From: Streptomyces violaceoruber
GTDB taxonomy: Bacteria; Actinomycetota; Actinomycetes; Streptomycetales; Streptomycetaceae
Length of the DNA stretch: 64,000 nucleotides
Assembly (NCBI GenBank): GCA_000720805.1
Contig: JODI01000045.1
Coordinates: 6,003-70,002, forward strand
Direction: 5' to 3'
The translations under genes and the position numbers were made by a program. The notes beneath the pieces are model-generated. The model had not been told where the DNA came from, searched no databases, and was given only the letters and a program-made list of their open reading frames with translations. This document shows, one piece after another, positions 44,061 to 53,117 of the stretch. Position 1 is the first letter of the stretch. Every line of letters begins with the position of its first letter.

Positions 44061-44645
44061 ATGCCGCTGCATGTCCCGCCGGCTCCCGCGCCAGCCCTTC
44101 GCACCGTCCTCACCGCCCTCGGTTCGCCCACCGCGGTCAAGGAAGCCCGGACTCCCTCCCTGCTGCACGCCCAGGGACCCGCCACACCCGAACTTCCCCT
44201 GCCGGTGCACGTCCTGGACGGGATCGACGCCTCGGGCGTCCCCCTCACCCGGCTGACCGGCTGGCGCTTCCTGATCCGCTGCGCCGACCGCGCGGTGGCC
44301 GCCGCCGAAACGATGCTGACCCCCGACGGGTGGGCCTTCTCCCACTTCTTCGAGGGCCCGTACATCGGCTCCACCGAGCGCGCGCTGCGCCAGGCCGAGA
44401 CCATGCCGCAGCCGTACCAGCCGCGTCTGCTGTCGGTCCCCGGCCTGTACATGCTGACGCTCTGGCTGCACGGCGACTGCGACGCCGACGGCGCGACCGG
44501 CCGTCCCGCCGCCACCGACCTGCTGGTTCCGCTGGCCCCCGCGCCGCCCGGTATCGCGGCCCACCGGCCGCACCGGGTGTCCGAGCTGCTCCCGGTGCTC
44601 ACCCATCGGGTGACTCCCGCGCCCTTGCTCAAAGCGCCCGCCTGA
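44061..44645 (+). CDS. conserved hypothetical protein, 194 residues
   Basis: Starts MPLHVPPAPAPALRTVLTAL. Contains LHAQGPATPELPLPVHVLDG and LTGWRFLIRCADRAVAAAET, then a segment with several aromatic residues (WAFSHFFEGPYIGSTERALR) and YMLTLWLHGDCDADG. No signal peptide or membrane helix. Codon bias is strong throughout. I recall similar proteins only in streptomycetes, without function. A possible ECF promoter lies upstream. Confidence 0.72.
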   Translation: MPLHVPPAPAPALRTVLTALGSPTAVKEARTPSLLHAQGPATPELPLPVHVLDGIDASGVPLTRLTGWRFLIRCADRAVAAAETMLTPDGWAFSHFFEGPYIGSTERALRQAETMPQPYQPRLLSVPGLYMLTLWLHGDCDADGATGRPAATDLLVPLAPAPPGIAAHRPHRVSELLPVLTHRVTPAPLLKAPA

Positions 44646-44668
44646 AAGCCCTCGCCTCCGCGACCTTC

Positions 44669-44787
44669 GTACCCCGTTCCCGGAATTCCGGGCAGCGGGG
44701 TACGCCGCTGTTTCCGGCACCTATGGGCTCCTGCCGGAATTTCCGGCATCCATTCGCTCGTACGAGCGCCTGACGACTCGTACGAGC
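44669..44787. repeat. cluster of nested palindromes
   Basis: In about 120 bases: GTACCCCG (44669-44676) pairing with CGGGGTAC (44696-44703) around the perfect palindrome CCCGGAATTCCGGG (44679-44692); TGCCGGAATTTCCGGCA (44732-44748), whose left arm also occurs inverted near 44711; GCTCGTACGAGC (44756-44767); and CTCGTACGAG (44777-44786). It starts 24 bases after a stop codon, so the first element can act as a terminator, but the array is more complex than needed for that. Confidence 0.7.
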
Positions 44788-44986
44788 CGCACGTCGCCCC
44801 CGGCCCGTCCGGACTAGCCCCATCCGGCTACTGCGAACCACCCGAAGGGACAGTGCAGTTGGGATGAACCGTCCGGGCGGGTGAGGCGTCATCAACCTGT
44901 GAGAAGCGGTGCTGCTAAATCCCTGCGGATTGACGTCCGTGGGGCAACACTGGGTTCGGACCGACTTATCACCACGGGGGGCGGCC
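44788..44986. promoter_or_regulatory. upstream region of the DUF5999 gene
   Basis: About 200 bases with no gene seen; it includes a short purine-rich run ending in ACGGGGGGCGGCC that serves as the ribosome site of the next gene. Confidence 0.4.
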
Positions 44987-45280
44987 ATGAACGACGCTTC
45001 AAGCCGCGAAACAGACACGACAGCCATATCATCCGTCACGACATCATCCGTCACGACAGAGCGAAAGATCCCACCAATGTGCCAGCACCAGCCGCCGTGC
45101 CCGACAGCCGACTCCGCCGACCGGGAATCCGCCCGCCTCGTGGCGCACCACCCGGAACAGGGATGGAGCCTGCTGTGCAACGGCGTCCTGCTCTTCGAGG
45201 ACACCGGTGAGCTCCTGCCGGACGGTCGGGTCATCGCCCCGCACCGTCCGCTCGCGGGCCAGGTGATGACGGCAGCCTGA
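44987..45280 (+). CDS. DUF5999 family protein
   Basis: The conserved domain starts MCQHQPPCPTADSADRESAR and continues LVAHHPEQGWSLLCNGVLLF and EDTGELLPDGRVIAP, a near-perfect match to this short Streptomyces-specific family. Most members begin at MCQHQPP (here 45077), but the ATG at 44987 has a much better G-rich ribosome site and would add 30 Thr/Ser-rich residues encoded partly by the repeat ATCATCCGTCACGAC. Function unknown; the early Cys/His cluster could bind metal. Confidence 0.85.
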   Translation: MNDASSRETDTTAISSVTTSSVTTERKIPPMCQHQPPCPTADSADRESARLVAHHPEQGWSLLCNGVLLFEDTGELLPDGRVIAPHRPLAGQVMTAA

Positions 45281-45499
45281 GCACGACCGGGCGGTCCACC
45301 GCAGCCCGGAGCACTTGAGGGGCCGGCTCGCAGCGCCGACTGCGCACCGGCCCCGACGCACGTCCAGCGTCGGTCACTCTCCGTAGTCGCTCGCAGGTCC
45401 TTCGGTGAGTCCCCGCGACTCTCTCGAACGGACTGCCGCCCCAGCCGTTTCGCGTACCCGGGGCTCTTCCCACGGTCACCCCCTTTCCGGAAGACTCCT

Positions 45500-45512
45500 G
45501 GAAGTTTCGAGA
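45500..45512. promoter_or_regulatory. imperfect LacI-type operator upstream of the regulator
   Basis: GGAAGTTTCGAGA, read on the other strand TCTCGAAACTTCC, matches one half of the CGAAA/TTTCG palindromes found in front of the transport operon and the GH43 gene. Confidence 0.4.
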
Positions 45513-45566
45513 GCTCGTCCGGTGAGCAGGGGGCCGACGGGGCAACCGTCCACGGAGGTGGGGGAA

Positions 45567-46613
45567 GTGACAGCACAGGAGGCCGACGCCGAGGCGGCCC
45601 GGGCACGGGGCAAGGTCACGATCACGGAGATCGCCCGGCAGGCCGGGGTCTCGGTCCCGACCGTGTCCCGGGTCGTCAACGGCCGGTCCGACGTCTCGCC
45701 GCGGACCCGGGCCCGGGTCGAGGACCTGCTGCAACGCCACGGCTACCGCAAGCGCCCCGCCGCTCCCGGCACCCGCGCCGCCCTGCTCGACCTCGTCTTC
45801 AACGACCTCGACAGCCCCTGGGCGGTGGAGATCATCCGGGGCGTCGAGGAGGTCGCCCACGCCGCCGGGGTGGGCACCGTGGTGTCGGCGATCCACGGCC
45901 GCACCGGCGACGCCCGCGAGTGGCTGCGCAACCTGCGGGCCCGCGCGTCCGACGGCGTCATCCTGGTCACCTCGGCGCTGGAACCGGTCCTGCACGAGGA
46001 GCTGCGCATCCTCGGCGTGCCGCTGGTCGTCGTCGACCCGGCCGGCTCCCCCGCCCTCGACGTGCCGACCGTCGGCGCCGCCAACTGGGCGGGCGGCATG
46101 GCGGCCACCGAGCACCTGCTGTCCCTGGGCCACCGCAGGATCGGCCTGATCGCGGGCCCGCCCCGGCTGCTGTGCTCCCGGGCCCGCTTCGACGGCTACC
46201 GCGCGGCCCTGGAGGGCGCCGGTCTGGCGGTCGACGACTCCCTCGTCGTCCCCGGCGACTTCCGACCCGAGTCCGGCTTCACCGGCTGCAACGCCCTCCT
46301 CGACCTGCCCGAGCCACCGACCGCGCTGTTCGCGGCCAGCGACCAGATGGCTCTCGGTGCGATCGAGGCGCTGCGGCAACGGGGACTCAGGGTGCCGCAG
46401 GACATGAGCGTGGTCGGTTTCGACGACCTTCCGGAAGTCCGCTGGTCTGCTCCCCCGCTGACGACGGTCCGGCAGCCACTCGCCGACATGGGCAAGCTGG
46501 CCGTGCGTACGGTGCTGCGCATGACCCGCGACGAACAGCCGGACTCCCCCCGCGTGGAACTCGGCACCGAGTTGGTGATCAGGTCCAGCACGGCACGGGC
46601 GGCCGGGCGTTGA
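45567..46613 (+). CDS. LacI family transcriptional regulator of the xylan locus
   Basis: 348 residues from a GTG with GGAGG upstream. HTH: VTITEIARQAGVSVPTVSRV and VNGRSDVSPRTRARVEDLLQ; ligand domain with ALLDLVFNDLDSPWAVEIIR, EHLLSLGHRRIGLIAGPPRL and VVGFDDLPEVRWSAPPLTTV. Location and operator sites suggest a repressor responding to xylo-oligosaccharides, like BxlR-type regulators of Streptomyces. It is convergent with the xylanase operon and shares a terminator with it. Confidence 0.9.
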   Translation: MTAQEADAEAARARGKVTITEIARQAGVSVPTVSRVVNGRSDVSPRTRARVEDLLQRHGYRKRPAAPGTRAALLDLVFNDLDSPWAVEIIRGVEEVAHAAGVGTVVSAIHGRTGDAREWLRNLRARASDGVILVTSALEPVLHEELRILGVPLVVVDPAGSPALDVPTVGAANWAGGMAATEHLLSLGHRRIGLIAGPPRLLCSRARFDGYRAALEGAGLAVDDSLVVPGDFRPESGFTGCNALLDLPEPPTALFAASDQMALGAIEALRQRGLRVPQDMSVVGFDDLPEVRWSAPPLTTVRQPLADMGKLAVRTVLRMTRDEQPDSPRVELGTELVIRSSTARAAGR

Positions 46614-46940
46614 CCACGGGCGCCCGCGTCCGGTTCGCCGCCGCCCCGGGACCCGACCCGGATCACCGTCAGCCCCGGCACCCGCCCCGGGCCACCACCG
46701 ACGGCGCCGCCCGGCCCAGGCCCACGTAGGGCCAAGCACCCGACCCTCGCCACGTCAGCCCCAGAGCCCGATCCGCAGCGCCACCCACGCCAACACCCGG
46801 CCCAGGCCGAGGCCCACGTAGGGCCAATCACCCGACCCACGCCGCCGTCGACCCCCGCGCCCAGCCAGACCGGCATCCACCCCGGAACCCGCTGCGGATG
46901 CCGCCGTAGGCCCGCGCCCCGGATCCTCACAAACGCCGAC
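46614..46940. repeat. intergenic region with a degenerate direct repeat
   Basis: The block CCCACGTAGGGCCAA plus flanking CACCCGACCC occurs twice, near 46722 and 46812, about 90 bases apart. The sequence is proline-codon-like, GC-rich and without a supported gene. Confidence 0.45.
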
Positions 46941-46976
46941 GTTCCCGGGCGCCCCCCCTCGCAGGCGCCCGGGAAC
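46941..46976. terminator. bidirectional terminator, 13-bp perfect stem
   Basis: GTTCCCGGGCGCC at 46941-46953 pairs with GGCGCCCGGGAAC at 46964-46976 with a 10-base loop, between the convergent LacI and xylanase genes. Confidence 0.92.
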
Positions 46977-47033
46977 GGGTCTTGCCAGGGCGCCTGGCCA
47001 CAACGCCCTGCCTCAGCGGCTCGCTTCAGCGAC

Positions 47034-48116
47034 TCACCTCAGCGCGTCCCGGATGGCGAAGTACGCCGGCTTCGGCGCGAGTTGCTCGTCCCACGGGAGT
47101 GCCGCGCCCTCTCCCTCGAAGAACGCCGGGATCCAGGAGTACTTGTCCGTGTAGTCCCACAGCGTGATGCCCACGCACCGCCGCACCGCGAGGCACGCCT
47201 CGGTCATGTCCCGGTACCACTCGGCCTGGGTGGCCAGCTTGGCCTCGTCCGCGGGTACGAACATCCGCACGTCGACCTCGGTGAGCGCGGTGTCCAGACG
47301 CAGCCGGGAGAAACGGCGGAGGTTGTCCTCCAGGGTGGTCGGATAGCCGTACTGGAGTGCCAGGTGGGCCTGGAGGCCGATGCCGTCGAGCGGGACGCCC
47401 TGGGCCCGGAGTTCCTGGGCGAGCTTGTAGTAGGCGTCGCTCTTCGGGCCGATCCCCTCGATGTTGTAGTCGTTGAGGTAGAGCTTGGCCTTCGGGTCGG
47501 CCTGGTGGGCCCAGCGCAGCGCGTCGGCGATGTAGCCCGGGCCGAGCGTCTTGTAGAAGACCGTCTCCCGGTAGGTGCCGTCCTCGTTGAACGCCTCGTT
47601 GACGACGTCCCAGGCGTAGATCTTGCCCCGGTAGTGCCGCACCTCCGTCTGGATGTGCTTCTTCAGTACGGCCCTGAGTTCGGGCGCCGTCCAGGTGCGG
47701 CCGGTGAGCCAGTCCGGCAGCTGGCTGTGCCAGACCAGGGTGTGGCCGCGTACCCGCTGGTGGTTGGCGCGGGCGAGGTTCACGATCTCGTCGCCCTTGG
47801 ACCAGTCGAAGACGCCCTGCTGGGGCTCGGTGGCGTACCACTTCATGCCGTTGCCCGGCGTGATCATGTCGAACTCGCTGCCGAGGACCGCCTTGTACGG
47901 CTCGTCGGTGAGTTCGGGGTTGTCGGTCGCGCTGCCGAAGTAGCGGCCGTGGCGCTGAGCGAGGTCGCCGAGGGTGGGCTGTCCGCCGTGGGACGGGCCG
48001 TGCTGTTCGCCGGCCTGGGCCGCCGGCCCGGTGGCGATCCCCGCGGCGACCAGGACGGTCGCGAGCGCGCCGGCGAGTCTGAGCCGGGTGCGGGAGCGGG
48101 TGGTCGTACTGCGCAT
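47034..48116 (-). CDS. secreted endo-1,4-beta-xylanase, GH10
   Basis: 360 residues with a signal peptide (RLRLAGALATVLVAAGIATG, ending near AAQA). GH10 landmarks: RYFGSATDNPEL, FDMITPGNGMKWYATEP, RGHTLVWHSQLPDWL, the acid/base Glu in WDVVNEAFNED, the nucleophile Glu in LTEVDVRM, and a C-terminal GITLWDYTDKYSWIP. No carbohydrate-binding module. It cleaves the xylan backbone outside the cell. It is the last gene of the leftward operon, 53 bases after the second permease gene. Confidence 0.95.
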   Translation of the reverse strand: MRSTTTRSRTRLRLAGALATVLVAAGIATGPAAQAGEQHGPSHGGQPTLGDLAQRHGRYFGSATDNPELTDEPYKAVLGSEFDMITPGNGMKWYATEPQQGVFDWSKGDEIVNLARANHQRVRGHTLVWHSQLPDWLTGRTWTAPELRAVLKKHIQTEVRHYRGKIYAWDVVNEAFNEDGTYRETVFYKTLGPGYIADALRWAHQADPKAKLYLNDYNIEGIGPKSDAYYKLAQELRAQGVPLDGIGLQAHLALQYGYPTTLEDNLRRFSRLRLDTALTEVDVRMFVPADEAKLATQAEWYRDMTEACLAVRRCVGITLWDYTDKYSWIPAFFEGEGAALPWDEQLAPKPAYFAIRDALR

Positions 48117-48169
48117 GGTGCGACTCCTCACGTCAGGGGGTGGGTGAGCCGTACGGCCGCGGGCGCCGG

Positions 48170-49051
48170 TCATCCCTTCGTGGCTCCCGCGGCGAGGCCG
48201 CCGACGAGCTGACGCTCGGCGACCGAGTAGAAGGCGAGGGCCGGAACCATGGCCAGCACCAGATAGGCGAAGACCTTGGCGTACTCCGCGGAGTACTGAC
48301 CCTGGAACTGCTGGACGCCGATCGGGATCGTCCACCAGGTGGAGTCGGTGAACACCAGCAGCGGAAGGAGGAAGTTGTTCCAGCTGGCGATCACGGCGAG
48401 AACCGAGACGGTGCCGAGCGCGGGCCGCGCCATGGGCAGCAGGATCCGCCAGAAGAATCCGAACGGGCTGCACCCGTCGAGCGTGGCGGCCTCCTCCAGC
48501 TCACCGGGGATCTCCCGGAAGAAGCCGCGCAGGATGATGATCGTCATCGGCAGCCCGAACGCGGCCTGCGGCAGGATCACGCCCAGCGGGTTGTCGAGCA
48601 GCCCCAGGGACCGCAGCAGCAGGAACAGTGGCAGGGCCGCCACGGCGAAGGGGAACATCAGCCCCATCGTGAACAGCGTGAACAGGAACTCCCGCCCGCG
48701 GAAGGCGAACCGGGCGAAGGAGAACGCGGCCAGCGCGGAGGCCGCGACGACGAGGACGGTCGTCCCGATGGCGATCAGCGCACTGCTGCCGACCAGCTGC
48801 CAGAAGGAGCCGGAGCCCAGGATGCCGGTGTAGTTGGAGGTGACCCACGGGTCGGGCAGCCCGATCGGGTTGCGGGAGAGCTGGTCGGTGGACTTGAAGC
48901 CGGAGATGACCGCGTACAGCAGGGGTACGGCCATCACCGCGCCGACGATGACGAGGACGACGTGGACCGGCAGGGTCCTGCCGCGCTGCCCCCGCCCGGG
49001 CGCGGTGCGGGTGGGCACGGTCCGCGCGGGTACCTTCTGAGTGAGCGTCAC
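48170..49051 (-). CDS. carbohydrate ABC transporter permease (MalG type)
   Basis: 293 residues from a GTG overlapping the stop of the upstream permease by four bases (GTGA). Six helices; EAA loop ELEEAATLDGCSPFGFFWRI with the usual Glu-Ala-Ala and Gly. It forms the inner-membrane channel with the MalF-type partner. The ATPase subunit is not in the locus; Streptomyces sugar importers of this type share the multi-use MsiK ATPase encoded elsewhere (established knowledge). Confidence 0.93.
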   Translation of the reverse strand: MTLTQKVPARTVPTRTAPGRGQRGRTLPVHVVLVIVGAVMAVPLLYAVISGFKSTDQLSRNPIGLPDPWVTSNYTGILGSGSFWQLVGSSALIAIGTTVLVVAASALAAFSFARFAFRGREFLFTLFTMGLMFPFAVAALPLFLLLRSLGLLDNPLGVILPQAAFGLPMTIIILRGFFREIPGELEEAATLDGCSPFGFFWRILLPMARPALGTVSVLAVIASWNNFLLPLLVFTDSTWWTIPIGVQQFQGQYSAEYAKVFAYLVLAMVPALAFYSVAERQLVGGLAAGATKG

Positions 49052-50046
49052 TTCCCGCCTCCTCGCATGGTCGTGGTGGCCCCTTCGAGGTCGCGGCGGA
49101 GTACGAACCGCTGGTAGGCGAGGGCGAAGACGAGGCTGATGCCGAACATGACCACGCTGACCGCGCTGGCGTAGCCGACCTGGTAGCGCTTGAAGCCGAA
49201 CTGGAACATGGTCACGGCCATGGTCTCGGAGTGGTGGTCGGGGCCGCCCTGGGTAATCACCCACACCAGGTCGAAGAGCTGGATCGAGCCGATGACGGAC
49301 AGGAAGACGCTGATGCGCAGGGTGGGCGCGAGCAGCGGCAGGGTGACGTTGCGGAAGCGCTGCCAGGCGCCGGCGCCGTCGATGAGCGCCGCCTCGGTCA
49401 ACTCGGCCGGGATGGACTGGAGTCCGGCCAGGTAGAGCATCATGTGGAAGCCGAAGTACTTCCACATCATGACGAGGAACAGGGTCGCCATCACGGTCGA
49501 CGGGTCGGCGAACCATGTCCCGCCGAGGCCGTCCAGGCCCACGCTGCCCAGGACGTGGTCGGCGAGACCGTCGTCCGGGGCGAAGATCATGCTGAACAGC
49601 ACGCCGGTGATGGCCTCGGACAGGATGTACGGCGCGAAGAACAGCATCCGGTAGACAGCCCGGCCCCGTATCCGCTGGTTCAGCAGTACCGCCATGGCGA
49701 GCGCGAACGGCAGTTGGAGCGCGAGCGACAGGACGACCAGGACCAGGCAGCGCCACAGGTCGCCCAGGAACACCGGGTCGTCGAAGAGCCGGGTGAAGTT
49801 GTCGACGCCGATGTAGTCGGAGGGCATGCCGAAGCCGCCCCACCGGAAGAACGCGGCGTACAGGGCGAACAGCATCGGCAGCAGGACCAGTCCGATGAAC
49901 AGCACCAGGGCGGGCACCTGGAAGCCCATCGCGGTGACCCAGTTGAGCAGACGCCGCCGGGCCCGCCCCCGGGCCGCTCCCACAGCCGGGGGCGGGAGCT
50001 CGACGTCGGGGCCGGTCCGCTTGTCCGGAAGGTACGTGGAGGTCAT
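49048..50046 (-). CDS. carbohydrate ABC transporter permease (MalF type)
   Basis: 332 residues, six helices after a Pro/Arg-rich cytoplasmic start. EAA loop ELTEAALIDGAGAWQRFRNV; also FFAPYILSEAITGVLFSMIF and QGGPDHHSETMAVTMFQFGF. It starts 6 bases after the stop of the binding-protein gene, so binding protein, MalF and MalG types are one transcript. Confidence 0.93.
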   Translation of the reverse strand: MTSTYLPDKRTGPDVELPPPAVGAARGRARRRLLNWVTAMGFQVPALVLFIGLVLLPMLFALYAAFFRWGGFGMPSDYIGVDNFTRLFDDPVFLGDLWRCLVLVVLSLALQLPFALAMAVLLNQRIRGRAVYRMLFFAPYILSEAITGVLFSMIFAPDDGLADHVLGSVGLDGLGGTWFADPSTVMATLFLVMMWKYFGFHMMLYLAGLQSIPAELTEAALIDGAGAWQRFRNVTLPLLAPTLRISVFLSVIGSIQLFDLVWVITQGGPDHHSETMAVTMFQFGFKRYQVGYASAVSVVMFGISLVFALAYQRFVLRRDLEGATTTMRGGGK

Positions 50047-50052
50047 CGCCGG

Positions 50053-51351
50053 CTACTGCTCTTCCTTCGCGGCCTGCGTGATCGACTGGGCGACCTGCTC
50101 CGGGGACTTGGAGCCGGCGATGAGCGCGGACACGCTGTCGTTGACCTCCTGCCCGACGGCGGGCGCGTACGCCTGGTCGAGGTAGAGCTGGAAGCCGGTG
50201 GCACCGTTCAACTGGGCCTGGACGGCCTTGGTGTTGGGGTCGGTGATGGCGCTCTCGGCGGCCGGGAGCACCGGCAGGGTGCCGGTCTTCTTGACCAGTT
50301 CGACGTCGGTGGCCTGGGAGGCGAAGAACTTCAGGAAGTCGACGGCCGCCTGCGGGGCGTCCCGGCGGAGGGCGTGCCCGCCGCCCCCGCCGAACACCTC
50401 GGTGATGGCGCCCTTGCCGCCCTCGACGGCGGGGAAGGGGAAGAAGCCGAGGTCGTCGCCGAGCCCCTTGCCCGCGTCGGCCTGCACCGACGGGGCCCAC
50501 TGGCCCATGAGTTCCATCGCCGCCTTGCCGTTGCCGACGGCCGCGGCCTGGCCCGTCGGGGTGGAGTAGGCGGCGTTGAGGAACCCCTTCTGGAACGGCT
50601 GCAGGCCCACGAGGTCCTTGAGGTGCTTGCCGGCCGCGACGAAGTCGGCGCCCGTGAAGTCCTTGTCGTCGTAGGCCTTCTGCAGGGCCTCGGCACCGGC
50701 CGTGCGCATGGCGAGGTAGGCCCAGTAGTACATCTCGGGCCACTTCTCCTTGCCCGCGAGGGCGATGGGGGTGATGCCCTTGGCCTTCAGCTTGCCCACG
50801 GCGTCGAGGAAGCCGGTCCACGTGGTAGGGGGCGTGCTGACGCCGGCCTGCTTGAAGAGCGCCTTGTTGTACCAGAAGCCGATCATGCCGATGTCGAACG
50901 GGATGCCGTACACCTTGCCGTCGAGCAGGTACGGCTCCCTCGCGACCTTCAGCAGACCGTCGGCCCACGGCTTGGTCCTGTCCGTGAGGTCCTCGACCAG
51001 CCCGGCGTCGACCTGCTGCTTGAGCACGCCGCCGCCCCAGGTGTGGAAGATGTCGGGCAGCTTCCCGGAGGCGATCAGCGTGGTCATCTTCGACTTGTAG
51101 GCGTCGTTCTCCAACTGGACGATCTTCACCTTGACGTCGGGGTTCTGGGCCTCGAACTTCTTGGCCAGAGCCGCCCAGACGCCCTTCGCGGGCTCGGTGG
51201 TCGAGATGTTCCACCACTCGATCGTGGTCGTCCCCCCGGACGACCCTCCGTCCGAGTCGCCGCCACAGCCGCTCAGTGCCGTCATGCCCACACCGGCCGC
51301 GGCGGAGGCCGCCAGGAAGCCGCGGCGGGACAGTGCCGGGTCGCCCATCAT
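50053..51351 (-). CDS. xylo-oligosaccharide-type extracellular solute-binding lipoprotein
   Basis: 432 residues. Twin-arginine signal LSRRGFLAASAAAGVGMTAL with lipobox LSGC. Mature features TIEWWNISTTEPAKGVWAAL, PDIFHTWGGGVLKQQVDAGL and GIPFDIGMIGFWYNKALFKQ fit family-1 sugar-binding proteins, close to BxlE-type xylobiose binders. First gene of the transport-xylanase operon; a perfect CGAAA/TTTCG palindrome lies about 47 bases upstream of the start. The substrate is inferred from the neighbouring GH10 and GH43 genes. Confidence 0.9.
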   Translation of the reverse strand: MMGDPALSRRGFLAASAAAGVGMTALSGCGGDSDGGSSGGTTTIEWWNISTTEPAKGVWAALAKKFEAQNPDVKVKIVQLENDAYKSKMTTLIASGKLPDIFHTWGGGVLKQQVDAGLVEDLTDRTKPWADGLLKVAREPYLLDGKVYGIPFDIGMIGFWYNKALFKQAGVSTPPTTWTGFLDAVGKLKAKGITPIALAGKEKWPEMYYWAYLAMRTAGAEALQKAYDDKDFTGADFVAAGKHLKDLVGLQPFQKGFLNAAYSTPTGQAAAVGNGKAAMELMGQWAPSVQADAGKGLGDDLGFFPFPAVEGGKGAITEVFGGGGGHALRRDAPQAAVDFLKFFASQATDVELVKKTGTLPVLPAAESAITDPNTKAVQAQLNGATGFQLYLDQAYAPAVGQEVNDSVSALIAGSKSPEQVAQSITQAAKEEQ

Positions 51352-51397
51352 GCGCTCCTTGGGTACAGGACGGCGCGTCCACGCCCGTCCGCTGGGA

Positions 51398-51433
51398 CCG
51401 AAAGTTTCGGAGATAATCCAGAAAGGTTCGTTG
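51398..51433. promoter_or_regulatory. double LacI/BxlR-type operator of the transport operon
   Basis: CCGAAAGTTTCGG at 51398-51410 is a perfect 13-bp palindrome. A second, imperfect copy, AGAAAGGTTCGT, follows at about 51420-51431, roughly two helical turns away. Such sites control xylan genes in other Streptomyces. Confidence 0.75.
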
Positions 51434-51533
51434 TTGCCCGCACCCTAGAGACAGCTGCCAAACGGTGGCAACCCCTTGTACGCGGGGAATGTTGCGGGAC
51501 CCCGCCGCCAACTCGTTCCGGAAAGCCGCCGCT

Positions 51534-53093
51534 TCAGGAGCCTGACGGCGTGTACGCGAACCAGTCGAAGGAGGCGCTGCCCTCGGTGACGTACATGCCG
51601 ATCACCCGCCCGGTGAAGCCTCCGGCGACCTGTGTGGAGAGGTAGCGGCCGTCGAGCTCGGCCAGCGGTTCGCGGGCTTCGGCGGATGCCTGGCCTTCGG
51701 CGGATGCCTGGCCTTCGACGGACTCGTGGCCTTCGACGGAGAGGACGACCGTGTCGGGGCCGCCCGGCCTGACGCCGGGGCCCGGTTCCCGGGAGCTGGT
51801 GACGGACGGCGGCACGGGAGACGTCGTACGTGTCTCGACCACGAGCGTGACCGGCCCCGAGGGGAGTTGCCGCCGGGCGACGCACCGCCGTACCGGACCG
51901 ATCCGGACGTGCACGCTCGCCTCTCCCCCGTCGATCTCCAGGTCGTAGTGGTGAGCCTCGTCGATGCGGACGGACAGTCCGGCGCGGCCCGCACCGGGCT
52001 CCAGACGGGCCGCGACCCGGCAGTCGGGATGCTGCTGCCGGCGCCCGACGAAGGTGTGGCCCGGCCGGTCGAGACTGTCCCCCGTGGCATGCAGGGTCAG
52101 CCTCCCGGGCCGCTCGGTCAGCGACCAGGAACCCTCCGGCCGGCTGCGCGGGGAGATCCAGTACGGCGCCAGTCGGTCGGCGTCGAAGTCGTCCCGCTCC
52201 GGCGGGAGGGGTACGGGATGCCAGGCGGCCGGTGCCGGATGCCGCTCTCGGACCGGGCCGACGCGGGGCCAGCCGTCCACCCACTCCACGGGTGTCAGGA
52301 AGGTCTCCCGGCCGAGCACGTGGAACGCGGGGAAGAAGCCGCGCGGCCGGGTGCCCAGCAGCAGCATCCACCAGGTGCCGTCGGGCGCCTGTACGAGGTC
52401 GGCGTGTCCGGTGCACTGGACGGGCAGACCGGTACTGCGGTGGGAGAGCACCGGGTTGTCCGGGGCGGGTTCGTAGGGGCCGCGCGGGGAACGGGCGCGG
52501 GCGATCGAGACGGCGTGGCCGTGTGCGGTACCGCCCTCGGCGAGCATCAGGTACCACCAGTCGCCGATGCGGTAGAGGTGCGGCGCCTCCGGGTGCTGGA
52601 GCCCGGTCCCGGACCAGACCGGGAGCGGACCCTCCAGCACCTTCCCGGTCGCGGGATCGATGCGGGCGAGGCGGATCCCGGAGACGGCGCACCAGCAGGA
52701 GCCGTCCTCGTCCCAGGCCAGGTCGGGATCGATTCCCTCCAGGTCGATCCAGACCGGGTCGGACCACGGTCCTTCGGGCCGCTCACTGCTGACGAGGAAG
52801 GTGCCGCCGCCGGCCACCGCGGTGGTGATCATGTAGAAGCGGCCGTCGTGGTGGCGGATCGTCGGGGCGTAGATCCCGGCGGAGGCCACGGTGTCCGCGG
52901 GCAGCGTCAACTGCCCTGGGCGGTCCAGGACGTTGCCGATCTGCCGCCAGTGCACGAGGTCGCGGCTGTGGAAGATCGGGACGCCCGGGTAGTACTCGAA
53001 GCTCGAGCAGACGAGGTAGTAGTCCTCGCCCACCCGGCACACACTGGGGTCCGGGTGGAACCCGCCGATCACCGGGTTGTCGTAGGTCCGCAT
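51534..53093 (-). CDS. glycoside hydrolase family 43 protein (beta-xylosidase/arabinofuranosidase type)
   Basis: 519 residues from an ATG 9 bases after GGAGGGG; no signal peptide, so cytoplasmic. Five-bladed propeller motifs: NPVIGGFHPDPSVCRVGEDY (catalytic base Asp), DLEGIDPDLAWDEDG (pKa-modulating Asp), LQHPEAPHLYRIG (acid Glu). A C-terminal beta-sandwich follows (about residues 310-519), as in GH43 subfamilies active on xylo-oligosaccharides. The sandwich contains a short repeat VEGHESVEGQASAEGQASAE encoded by 18-bp tandem repeats (about 51677-51737), probably a surface-loop expansion. Separate promoter with its own operator. Confidence 0.92.
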   Translation of the reverse strand: MRTYDNPVIGGFHPDPSVCRVGEDYYLVCSSFEYYPGVPIFHSRDLVHWRQIGNVLDRPGQLTLPADTVASAGIYAPTIRHHDGRFYMITTAVAGGGTFLVSSERPEGPWSDPVWIDLEGIDPDLAWDEDGSCWCAVSGIRLARIDPATGKVLEGPLPVWSGTGLQHPEAPHLYRIGDWWYLMLAEGGTAHGHAVSIARARSPRGPYEPAPDNPVLSHRSTGLPVQCTGHADLVQAPDGTWWMLLLGTRPRGFFPAFHVLGRETFLTPVEWVDGWPRVGPVRERHPAPAAWHPVPLPPERDDFDADRLAPYWISPRSRPEGSWSLTERPGRLTLHATGDSLDRPGHTFVGRRQQHPDCRVAARLEPGAGRAGLSVRIDEAHHYDLEIDGGEASVHVRIGPVRRCVARRQLPSGPVTLVVETRTTSPVPPSVTSSREPGPGVRPGGPDTVVLSVEGHESVEGQASAEGQASAEAREPLAELDGRYLSTQVAGGFTGRVIGMYVTEGSASFDWFAYTPSGS

Positions 53094-53117
53094 GCGCGTC
53101 AGCCCCTCCGGAGGCCA

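Noticed and set aside
48170..51511. A single leftward frame of 1113 codons that ends as the MalG-type permease.
   Set aside because: Only the last 294 codons are the permease; the rest is the wrong frame of the binding protein and MalF-type genes, which are themselves intact.
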